A stretch of DNA of 7,288 bases from Candidatus Cloacimonadota bacterium (GCA_016938155.1 JAFGVF010000144.1:1-7288); one strand, 5' to 3'. Shown: positions 1 to 7,285, counted from the first letter of the stretch. Notes: generated by a model from the letters alone, not told the origin. Program-made: numbers and translations.

Positions 1-1
1 G

Positions 2-946
2 CATGGTCCCGGACAAGGAGCCGGACATGACTATGGAGTTGGTTTCCTGATTGATAGAGGCGGAGATGACCATTATTCCATCGAAGGTGGGAATGGACTT
101 GGACTGACAAATTCAGTTGGTGTTTTTCTGGATGTAAGTGGTAATGATAGATACGAGAGACAGAACAACGGTAGCTACGGATATGCCAATACAGCCAGAG
201 ATGCTGGTGGAATTGGTGTATTCCTTGACTTACAAGGGAAAGATTATTACGCAAATACAGGCACAAAAGATGATTCCACTTGGGTCTCAGGAAAGTGGGG
301 AATAGGTCTTGATACTCTTTCTACTGTAATAGAACAAAAGGCAGTGGAACAACTTGCAGATGAAGTTGCTGATGTCGATTCGCTTGCTTCAGTTGAGGAG
401 CTTTTTGCCATTGCATGTGAGTGGGAGGTGGGGAGTGCTGTTGAACGAGTAAAAAAAGCCCGTAAATATCTCCTTAAACAGGAGGTTGAAGCTACGAAGT
501 ATATTACCGAGAATGCTATGGATACAAAATCAGGGCTGACATTCAGAGCTATCTATGACTTTGCTAAGAATTCAGATTTATTCAAGCTTACTTTTGATAT
601 GGGTTTCGAGAGTGAAGACAGTCTTGTTGTAAAGAATTACATCTCACTTACTGGTAGTTTGGCAGACAGTACTCATATTGGGAGACTAAAGCAATTTCTC
701 GTTGAGAAAAAATATGTACCGGCAGTACTTTCCACTATCGGGAGCTTAAAAACTAAAGAATCACTATCAATCCTGGAACAATACATAAACTCTCCATCCG
801 AGAAAATACGATTTACAGTCGCTTCAAGCTTGAAACACTTCGGTACGGATAGAAGTGTTGAAGTATTACACATGATGAAGGATGATGACTCTTTTCTGGT
901 TCGCAGTCTGGTGAGAATTTTTGAGGAGAGTAAGGCGACCCAATAG
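2..946 (+). CDS. Partial Gly/Asp-repeat protein with HEAT-like C-terminus (5' end outside window)
   Basis: The frame is open from the left edge to the TAG stop at 944-946, giving the last 314 residues of a longer protein. A GTG at 344 could be mistaken for the start, but coding character continues well upstream of it, so it is an internal Val. Fragment residues 12-85 contain three copies of a motif of the form G-V-F-L-D-x-x-G-x-D-x-Y, with the first Asp at residues 18, 44 and 76 and the Tyr seven residues later each time. Residues from about 110 are mostly helical, and about 235-306 resemble two HEAT/PBS-lyase-type repeats (a helix pair around SILEQYINS and SSLKHFG, then SVEVLHMM). HEAT repeats usually mediate protein binding. 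The Asp-rich loops could bind a metal such as calcium, but that is only inference. No catalytic motif is visible. The signal peptide, if any, lies outside the window. Exact function is unknown. Confidence 0.85.
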   Translation, partial: HGPGQGAGHDYGVGFLIDRGGDDHYSIEGGNGLGLTNSVGVFLDVSGNDRYERQNNGSYGYANTARDAGGIGVFLDLQGKDYYANTGTKDDSTWVSGKWGIGLDTLSTVIEQKAVEQLADEVADVDSLASVEELFAIACEWEVGSAVERVKKARKYLLKQEVEATKYITENAMDTKSGLTFRAIYDFAKNSDLFKLTFDMGFESEDSLVVKNYISLTGSLADSTHIGRLKQFLVEKKYVPAVLSTIGSLKTKESLSILEQYINSPSEKIRFTVASSLKHFGTDRSVEVLHMMKDDDSFLVRSLVRIFEESKATQ

Positions 947-1015
947 GATTGAAATCTTTATGTAAAGGATACAGGTTTACTGTATTTAAGTATCCGTAGT
1001 TTATCCATAAATTAA

Positions 1016-1040
1016 AAAGGGCATGTTCTGCATGCCCTTT
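1016..1040. terminator. Bidirectional intrinsic terminator between convergent genes
   Basis: Perfect 10-bp inverted repeat AAAGGGCATG / CATGCCCTTT with a 5-base loop (TTCTG). It lies 69 bases after the left gene's stop and 19 bases beyond the NRPS stop. Read on the - strand, the stem runs into TTTTTAATTT, a good U-tract for the NRPS transcript. On the + strand it is followed by the pyrimidine-rich CTATTTCTTCTTT, so it can also end the left gene's transcript. Confidence 0.85.
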
Positions 1041-1059
1041 CTATTTCTTCTTTGATAGT

Positions 1060-4000
1060 TTATCGATTCAATATCTGGTTCATCACTTGTGCAACAAGTC
1101 TTACAGCCGGTTCTTTTAGAATCGTATCATGTGTTGAGTCAACATAAGTGATTTCCAGATTCTTTGTTATTGAGGGCCAACCAAGTGTTACATCGGTCAA
1201 CAACGGCATATCTTGATGAAGGGCAGAAAACAGCACAATGTTTCCATTATATGCTTTCATTCTGTACTTTATTATTGCATCTATGTTTTTTAATCTGACT
1301 GTGGTTCTATTAGCGAACAAACCCTGGTCAAGGAATTGAATATTGTTGCAAACCAGCTTTTCATAATCCTTTTTCTCGGTTAATTTCGAGCGCATATATT
1401 TGAAGATACCACCCGGAATCATCTTCATCAGGCATTTCACTTTATAATTGAAAAACTTCCATCCCAAGATGCCTACCGGTTTTTTTACCCATGAGTCAAT
1501 TAGAATTAAATCAGGTATTTCGAATCCATCTTTCGTAAGGATTCCGGCTATCTCATAGGCGACATTACCACCAAAGCACCAACCGCTTAAAAACAATTTC
1601 TTCTCTTTACAATGTTGTTTTATCAACTCAGCGTAATAAGAAGCCATTCCCTGAATGCTGGAATGTGCTTTTTCTGCATCGAAGAGTCCAAGTGCCTGCA
1701 GTCCGTAAACAGGTTGTTTTCTATCTAACAACCGGATTAAATTCACATAACCCAGCAAATCACCCGGAAGTGAATGCAGGAGATAAAGCGGAGTTCTTTC
1801 AGGAGAGCCTTTCTGCAATTCAATTAGCGAGAAGCTTCCGAAAGTGCTTCCTTTGACTTCTTTATGTGACATCTTAGTGGATAAATCCTCCAGATCCTTA
1901 TGATTGAACAGGTCGTTTATTCTTAGGATAAGCCCGGCTTTCCCCACTTGATTTATCACTTTCATACTCAAAATTGAGTTACCGCCAAGTTCAAAGAAAT
2001 TCTCATTTACGCCAACACTATCAACTCCCAGTACCTCGGCAATTATGTTGCATAACAACTCCTGGTCAGGTGTAAAGGGTAGCTTTTTCTCTGCTTTCTC
2101 AACAGCTTTTAAATCAGGAGAAGGAAATCCTTTACGATTTATTTTACCTGTGGAAGTCATCGGGAAATCCTTCATGTGCACAAAATAATGCGGAATCATA
2201 TATTTAGGCAGGAGTTCATCAAGCTCTTTTATTATCTGCGATGCATTCATGCTTTTTCCTGATTCTGACATATAATAAGCACTCAATTTCATATCTCCCG
2301 AATTATCAGGAACAGGTAATACTACTGCGTCACGAATGGAGGAAAGCTTTCGAAGATTTGCTTCAATCTCTTCAGGTTCAATACGATGTCCTCGTATTTT
2401 TATCTGGAAGTCCTTTCTTCCGATAAATTCAAGTGCACCATCCGGTGTGAAACGGACTATATCACCAGTTTTGTAGATTCTGTCTCTGCTGTTATCTGGG
2501 AAACGATGATCAATAAACACTTGAGAAGTTAACTCAGGCTGACCGATATATCCCTTTGCAACTCCTGCTCCGCCGATATATAGTTCACCGGGAATTCCAG
2601 GGGGTAAGGGTTGGAGATTATTATCTAAAACATAGACTCTATAATTTGGTAAAGGTTTACCAATAAGGAACTCGTCCCCTTTATTCTGTGAAGCATCCTG
2701 CCAGGTTGCAATGATTGTCGCTTCTGTGGGTCCGTATGTGTTCAGAAGCTGAATATCAGATTTGACATTCTTCTCCCAGATATCATAAACATCGGCGGCA
2801 GCTTTTTCTCCGCCTATGATTACTGTCCTGACACAATCGGGTAGGGAAGTTTTTGCCAATTCATGAACCATCTCGTGCCAGTAGGCTGTCGGAAGGTCTA
2901 AAACAGTAATCTGCTCTTCTTCGATAAATTGCATGGCTTCAGGAAATGAACTAACTATTTTTTCTGTCCGTAGCACCAGCGTTGCACCACAAAGCAATGT
3001 AGGGAAAATCTCCTCTACTGAAAGGTCAAAACTTAGATTACCGAATTGGAGAACCTTATCATCTGCAGTTAGGTTTAGTTTCTCAATAAAAGCGAAGTTA
3101 TGATTCAATAAATTCCGGTGGGTTACGGCTATACCTTTCGGATTACCGGTAGAACCGGAAGTAAAGAGAACATAGGCAGGATCCGATGCGTGTAATTGCC
3201 TTGTTTTAATGGTAACCTGTGCTGTAGGTTCAGATTTATTCTGCTCGTCGTATTTGATGATTGTCCCATCAAATACACTCAACAAATCCAGATACTTCTC
3301 TGCTGTTATAACAGTTTTTACTCCGGCTAACTGCAACATTCTCCGCAATCTGTCTTGAGGGAAGGTAGGATTAATCGGTAAATAAGCACAACCCGACTGC
3401 ACAACTGCCATTATGGAGATTATCGCCTCCGGGGTTCTATCCAAGCAGATACCGACAATATCACCTGTCTGAACTCCGGTGTGAAGTAATTTAAGGACAA
3501 ATGAATTGATGTGGATTTCCAATTCTCTATATGTAAAGGAATTACCATAAAAACGCAACGCTATGTTTTCCGCATGTTTTTCAAAGGATTGTGTCAGCAA
3601 CTCCGAATATGTTTTATTGAGGGGATAATCTCTTTCCGGTCCTTGCCACTCTCGGAAAAGATTATAGGATTCACTTCCTGTGATGATGCTGATACTGCTT
3701 ATCTCTATCTCAGGTGTATCGAAAACTCTGTCCATCACATTATGGAAGTGATGGCTCATCCTTTCTATCAGAGAATCATCATAGAGATTGTCGTTATACT
3801 CAAACCAGCATTCCATCTCATCCGGGAACTCTTCTGCATTAAACACCAAATCCATCTTTGATGTGTTATTGCCAATCTCCTTCAGCCGGAAAGATGTTTT
3901 ATCTTTTGGAGCTTGAGGGAGAGGATAGTTCTGATAGACCATCATAACCTGAAACAAAGGATGTTTGCTCCCTTGAGCTTTATATCCGAGGTCTTTCAAT

Positions 4001-6837
4001 AACTGGTCAAATGGATAATCGCTATTGATATAATTACTCGTACATGTTTCATTTAAGGTCAACAGCAGCTCTGAAAATCTGTCATCTCCCTTCAATCTCA
4101 ATCTATGTGCCAGCAGATTGGTGGATAAGCCAAAAATCTTTTCTTTATCGGTATGATTACGATTGGCAAAAGGAGAACCCACCACAATATCGGATTGTTG
4201 TGTATAACGGTAAAGCACAACATCCAGTATTGCCATCATTACAACAAAAGAGCTGCATTCAAATTGATTGCAGAATTGTTTCAACTTCCTATAGCGGTCA
4301 CCGCCAACACTCCACCATTTCCTCTTGCCTGAATGAGATTCGTTGAGGGTGTAACCATTTTTCTTCGGTAGATCAATATCTTCAGGGAAAGGAAGCAGCA
4401 ATTTCCTCCAATAGTTCAATTGCTCAGAGAATCTCTGCTTCGGTTCCTCTTTTCTTTCCCAAACAGCAAAGTCAATTGATTGAAACTCAGGGGGGACAAG
4501 ATGCGGATTATTGTTGGCAAGATATGTTTCATAAATCTGATAAAGTTCCGTCATAAAGATACCCATCGACCAACCGTCCGTGGCTATATGGTGTATGGTT
4601 ATTAACAGGATAAACTCATTTGGATTTGTCTTTATCAGATGGAAATCATACAGATTCCCTTTTCTAAGGTCAAACCGAACTTTCCCCAACTTCTTAATAG
4701 ATCGCTGGATTCTTGATTCTCTATCATCAGGAGATTCTGCAGTAAGGTCTTCAAAGGGAAGTTCAACTTCATACGCAGTATTGATATACTGCTTGATTTC
4801 TCCGTCTTCATCATCAAATCGTGTGTGTAAAGATTCATATCTTTCAACCAGATACTTGAGCGATTTTCGGAGAGCATCAATTGATAACTCGCCTTTAATG
4901 TCCACACGAAGGGGAATATTATAATCTATTCGTTTGGGGTCTAAGAGCCAGAAATGCCATAAGCCTTGCTGTCCGTATGTTACCGGATAGCCCTCTGCTG
5001 CTCTGGGGACATATTCCAGAATATGGTCTCGCACAACATTGTCATTCGGTTTTATCACAGAGGCAAGTTCGGCAATTGTAGTATTCTTGAGAAAGTCTTT
5101 CAGATTGATATCATAACCAAAACGATTCTGGAGACGAGTAACAATCATTCCTGCTTTTAGAGAGTGTCCTCCCAGCTCATAAAAATCATCGTTCCGATTC
5201 AAATACTTTACCTGAAGTACTTCTTTCCACACTCTGGCGATGTTCTTCTCAATCTCATTTTGATATGATTCGGTTCGTTCCGTACTTCTGTTCTGTGCCC
5301 ATTCAGGGTCTGGAAGTATCTTCCTGTCAATCTTCTGATTGTGTGTTAAAGGGAACTCATCAAGTTGAACAAAGTATTCCGGTACCATATAAATCGGGAG
5401 TCTTTCAGATAGATATTTTTTCAAAACGGAGGTTGAGATATTTTTAATCGACGAAGTGTAATAGGTAACGATGTTGGGCTCACCCATTGGGTTATTGCGA
5501 ACAATGGCAACACATTGATTAATATCATTGCGAAGTGCAAGGGTGCTGTCTATTTCTCCAAGCTCAATTCGATATCCGCGTATTTTTACCTGATTATCGA
5601 CTCTTCCGAGACATTCATACATCCCGTCCTCGGGACATAACCGTCCCAAATCCCCTGATTTATAAATAATCCCGGGTGGCAGACCGTATTTTGAACCTTC
5701 AATATAGGCTTTCTCAGTGAGATCCGGGCGTTTATAATAGCCTCTGCCTACGCATTCTCCTCCAAGATACATCTCGCCGATTTCGCCGGGAGGAACAAGC
5801 TGCATATTTTCATCAAGTATCCAAACTGTGGAGTTTGCTATCGGTCTCCCGATGGGAGGAACACTGTGAAAAGTCTCTTCAGGTTTGATGTGGGCTGTAA
5901 TACAGATAATTGTACATTCTGCCGGACCGTAAACATTGAATAAATCAAAGCAGAAACTCGCTTTGGGTTTTACATGAAGTTTATCACCGCCTGCACAGAT
6001 ATGTTTCAAATCATGACATTCACCTTTATAGGTCTCAACAAACAGCTCAGCCACTGCGGTTGGCAAGAAACATGCTTCTATTTTATTCAACTTGAACCAA
6101 TCCTGAAGTCTGTTGAAATCCAGTTCAATATCATGTGGCAGGAAATATAGGGTATAGCCACTGGTAAGTGAACACCAGAATTCCCACATTGAGGCATCAA
6201 AGCTTATTTTGGCAGTCTGGGTTACCCTTGTACCATGGGGCAGACCAAACTCCTCTTTATTCCATAGTTCCAGGTTTACCAGATTGTGATGCTCTATCAT
6301 GACACCTTTCGGTTTTCCGGTCGAACCGGAAGTGTAAATCATATAAACAAGGCTTGTTGATGGTATTTCCAATTCTGGATTCTTGTCTGAATAAGCCTGA
6401 ATTCCAATGTCATCAGTGAGAAGACATCGGGTGGTAAGTTTGTTTATATTATGATTGTAAAGACTATTGGTTAAAACGAGGGGGTCTTCCAAATCCTCCA
6501 GAATATTCTGTATTCTGGCTGCCGGTAAATCTACTTCCAGAGCGATAAAGCATCCTCCGGCTTTTAAAACAGCTATCATACATACCGTAAAATCTATGCC
6601 TCGCGGTAAAAATATGGCAACGGGCGTCTCGAGCTTAACTCCCTCTTCAATCAACTTATGAGCTATCCTATTTGCTCTTCGGTTCAATTCACTGAAAGTA
6701 ATCGAATAATTCGCTTCTACCAATGCCGTTAAATCAGGTATCTCCTCGGCATTTTTCTCGAATAATGAATGAATGGTTTGGTCTAAGGTATAGTCCCGCT
6801 TGGTCTCGTTAATCTGAAAATATAAACTATTATCCAT
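1060..6837 (-). CDS. Dimodular non-ribosomal peptide synthetase, A-T-C-A-T-TE, Cys-type thioesterase
   Basis: A cytosolic assembly-line enzyme predicted to activate two acids with ATP, hold them on phosphopantetheine arms, form one amide bond and release the product. Domains by residue: A1 about 20-510 (YTSGSTGKPKG 168-178, FDASMWEF 213-220, NVYGPAE 301-307, YKSGD 392-396, GRVDNQVKIRGYRIE 411-425, Lys502); T1 about 525-597 (LGGHSL, carrier Ser559); C about 612-1055 (YGQQGLW, then HHIATDG 749-755, YPFDQLL 941-947), of LCL-like type with no epimerase upstream; A2 about 1072-1575 (FTSGSTGNPKG 1225-1235, FDLSVEEIF 1270-1278, NTYGPTE 1366-1372, YKTGD 1455-1459, Lys1565); T2 about 1583-1655 (LGGNSI, Ser1621); TE about 1668-1922 (GWCFGG, Cys1754, with Asp1781 and His1903 completing a triad). 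The ATG at 6837 is the only usual start in frame: an in-frame TGA lies 17 codons upstream and an AGGGGAT sits 8 bases before the ATG. The protein begins inside sequence typical of a C-A linker, so module 1 has no condensation domain and acts as a loading module. Substrates are not assignable with confidence. No frameshift or broken core motif was found. Confidence 0.97.
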   Translation of the reverse strand: MDNSLYFQINETKRDYTLDQTIHSLFEKNAEEIPDLTALVEANYSITFSELNRRANRIAHKLIEEGVKLETPVAIFLPRGIDFTVCMIAVLKAGGCFIALEVDLPAARIQNILEDLEDPLVLTNSLYNHNINKLTTRCLLTDDIGIQAYSDKNPELEIPSTSLVYMIYTSGSTGKPKGVMIEHHNLVNLELWNKEEFGLPHGTRVTQTAKISFDASMWEFWCSLTSGYTLYFLPHDIELDFNRLQDWFKLNKIEACFLPTAVAELFVETYKGECHDLKHICAGGDKLHVKPKASFCFDLFNVYGPAECTIICITAHIKPEETFHSVPPIGRPIANSTVWILDENMQLVPPGEIGEMYLGGECVGRGYYKRPDLTEKAYIEGSKYGLPPGIIYKSGDLGRLCPEDGMYECLGRVDNQVKIRGYRIELGEIDSTLALRNDINQCVAIVRNNPMGEPNIVTYYTSSIKNISTSVLKKYLSERLPIYMVPEYFVQLDEFPLTHNQKIDRKILPDPEWAQNRSTERTESYQNEIEKNIARVWKEVLQVKYLNRNDDFYELGGHSLKAGMIVTRLQNRFGYDINLKDFLKNTTIAELASVIKPNDNVVRDHILEYVPRAAEGYPVTYGQQGLWHFWLLDPKRIDYNIPLRVDIKGELSIDALRKSLKYLVERYESLHTRFDDEDGEIKQYINTAYEVELPFEDLTAESPDDRESRIQRSIKKLGKVRFDLRKGNLYDFHLIKTNPNEFILLITIHHIATDGWSMGIFMTELYQIYETYLANNNPHLVPPEFQSIDFAVWERKEEPKQRFSEQLNYWRKLLLPFPEDIDLPKKNGYTLNESHSGKRKWWSVGGDRYRKLKQFCNQFECSSFVVMMAILDVVLYRYTQQSDIVVGSPFANRNHTDKEKIFGLSTNLLAHRLRLKGDDRFSELLLTLNETCTSNYINSDYPFDQLLKDLGYKAQGSKHPLFQVMMVYQNYPLPQAPKDKTSFRLKEIGNNTSKMDLVFNAEEFPDEMECWFEYNDNLYDDSLIERMSHHFHNVMDRVFDTPEIEISSISIITGSESYNLFREWQGPERDYPLNKTYSELLTQSFEKHAENIALRFYGNSFTYRELEIHINSFVLKLLHTGVQTGDIVGICLDRTPEAIISIMAVVQSGCAYLPINPTFPQDRLRRMLQLAGVKTVITAEKYLDLLSVFDGTIIKYDEQNKSEPTAQVTIKTRQLHASDPAYVLFTSGSTGNPKGIAVTHRNLLNHNFAFIEKLNLTADDKVLQFGNLSFDLSVEEIFPTLLCGATLVLRTEKIVSSFPEAMQFIEEEQITVLDLPTAYWHEMVHELAKTSLPDCVRTVIIGGEKAAADVYDIWEKNVKSDIQLLNTYGPTEATIIATWQDASQNKGDEFLIGKPLPNYRVYVLDNNLQPLPPGIPGELYIGGAGVAKGYIGQPELTSQVFIDHRFPDNSRDRIYKTGDIVRFTPDGALEFIGRKDFQIKIRGHRIEPEEIEANLRKLSSIRDAVVLPVPDNSGDMKLSAYYMSESGKSMNASQIIKELDELLPKYMIPHYFVHMKDFPMTSTGKINRKGFPSPDLKAVEKAEKKLPFTPDQELLCNIIAEVLGVDSVGVNENFFELGGNSILSMKVINQVGKAGLILRINDLFNHKDLEDLSTKMSHKEVKGSTFGSFSLIELQKGSPERTPLYLLHSLPGDLLGYVNLIRLLDRKQPVYGLQALGLFDAEKAHSSIQGMASYYAELIKQHCKEKKLFLSGWCFGGNVAYEIAGILTKDGFEIPDLILIDSWVKKPVGILGWKFFNYKVKCLMKMIPGGIFKYMRSKLTEKKDYEKLVCNNIQFLDQGLFANRTTVRLKNIDAIIKYRMKAYNGNIVLFSALHQDMPLLTDVTLGWPSITKNLEITYVDSTHDTILKEPAVRLVAQVMNQILNR

Positions 6838-6845
6838 CGATTTAT

Positions 6846-6852
6846 ATCCCCT
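6846..6852 (-). promoter_or_regulatory. Ribosome binding site of the NRPS gene
   Basis: On the - strand this reads AGGGGAT, 8 bases before the ATG at 6837-6835. Together with the in-frame TGA 17 codons upstream and no intervening ATG, GTG or TTG, it fixes the NRPS start. Confidence 0.7.
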
Positions 6853-6868
6853 ATATTTTCTTATTTTA

Positions 6869-6889
6869 ATTTTGGCATTTATGCAAAAT
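6869..6889. promoter_or_regulatory. Possible operator-like dyad upstream of the NRPS
   Basis: ATTTTGGCAT / ATGCAAAAT form an inverted repeat with one extra G in the left arm and a 2-base centre. The centre is too tight for a stable RNA hairpin, so if functional it would be a protein-binding DNA dyad about 30 bases before the NRPS start. AT-rich DNA yields such dyads by chance, so support is weak. No convincing -35/-10 pair was found on the - strand in this region. Confidence 0.2.
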
Positions 6890-7076
6890 CAGGCAAGTAC
6901 TTTTTTGAAATAGACACAATTATTTGTTTCTGCACCCATTTACTGTTAGTTATCAAGGTTTGGTTTTCAATCCTTACTTTCAAATTATCTACTTTCAAGA
7001 TGATTCTTGAGAGCAGAATTGAGTGAAAATTCCAAAGCAATCCTGTCTTCCAGCTAATCTCCAACTTAAATCCCAT
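6879..7076 (-). CDS. Doubtful 65-residue hypothetical ORF upstream of the NRPS
   Basis: The ORF starts with ATG at 7076, preceded by AAAGGAAGGG (7084-7093) with a 7-base gap, which is a good Shine-Dalgarno placement. It ends with TAA at 6879, 41 bases before the NRPS start on the same strand. The product (MGFKLEISWKTGLLWNF...) has no recognisable motif, no clear signal peptide or membrane span, and is rich in I, K, L, N and S as expected from translated AT-rich spacer. It is not an MbtH-like protein: the conserved Trp and Asp-rich pattern of that family is missing. It could be a translated leader or chance. Confidence 0.2.
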   Translation of the reverse strand: MGFKLEISWKTGLLWNFHSILLSRIILKVDNLKVRIENQTLITNSKWVQKQIIVSISKKYLPDFA

Positions 7077-7204
7077 TTGTGTTCCCTTCCTTTAACATTT
7101 TCAGTTCATTATCCTGTTTTCATAAACTCCGTTTTCATTTTCCGGTATTTTTGCCATATTAATCCCTTTATGCCCCGCTTTGAGACTATGGAAAAAATGT
7201 TGAA

Positions 7205-7233
7205 AAAGTTATGAACAAATTGTGGATAACTTT
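7205..7233. repeat. Imperfect 13-bp inverted repeat containing a perfect DnaA-box 9-mer
   Basis: Left arm AAAGTTATGAACA (7205-7217) and right arm TGTGGATAACTTT (7221-7233) pair at 11 of 13 positions around an AAT centre. The right arm contains TGTGGATAA (7221-7229), the exact reverse complement of the classic DnaA box TTATCCACA. The left arm holds the same 9-mer in opposite orientation with two changes. A single 9-mer can arise by chance; the dyad arrangement makes it more notable. It could be a DnaA site, another regulator's operator or a hairpin. Confidence 0.5.
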
Positions 7234-7241
7234 AGCCTATC

Positions 7242-7285
7242 CCAGGGAGGGTCTAGGGAGGCTCTAGGGAGATTCTAACGAAATT
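7242..7285. repeat. Degenerate 11-bp tandem repeat, about four units
   Basis: The units are CCAGGGAGGGT, CTAGGGAGGCT, CTAGGGAGATT and CTAACGAAATT, each differing from the next by two or three bases, followed by CCA at the window edge that could begin another unit. The G-rich, purine-biased core CTAGGGAG contrasts with the AT-rich DNA to its left. The period is close to one helical turn. The array may continue beyond the window. Confidence 0.75.

Noticed and set aside
344..946. GTG at 344 as the start of a 200-residue gene
   Set aside because: The same frame is open to the left edge and encodes clear G-V-F-L-D repeats, so the GTG is an internal Val codon.
967..995. GGATAC...GTATCC inverted repeat after the left gene
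   Set aside because: Only 6 bp with a 17-base loop; the perfect 10-bp hairpin at 1016-1040 explains termination better.
3511..3861. 116-codon + strand ORF inside the NRPS gene
   Set aside because: It lies antisense to intact A2/C-domain coding sequence; the product is low-complexity with no motif. A shadow ORF.
4580..4924. 114-codon + strand ORF, and a 90-codon - strand ORF (4635-4907) in another frame
   Set aside because: Both overlap the well-supported condensation-domain coding frame and show no recognisable protein features.
1060..6837. Recent internal duplication of the two modules
   Set aside because: A1 and A2 differ in several core motifs and pocket residues, and only the universal NRPS motifs are shared at DNA level.
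6879..7076. MbtH-like partner protein upstream of the NRPS
   Set aside because: Length is similar, but the conserved Trp residues and N-P-F-D-D type start of MbtH proteins are absent.
7023..7214. 63-codon + strand ORF with a GTG start
   Set aside because: No good ribosome binding site, overlaps the other doubtful ORF on the opposite strand, and runs into the DnaA-box dyad.
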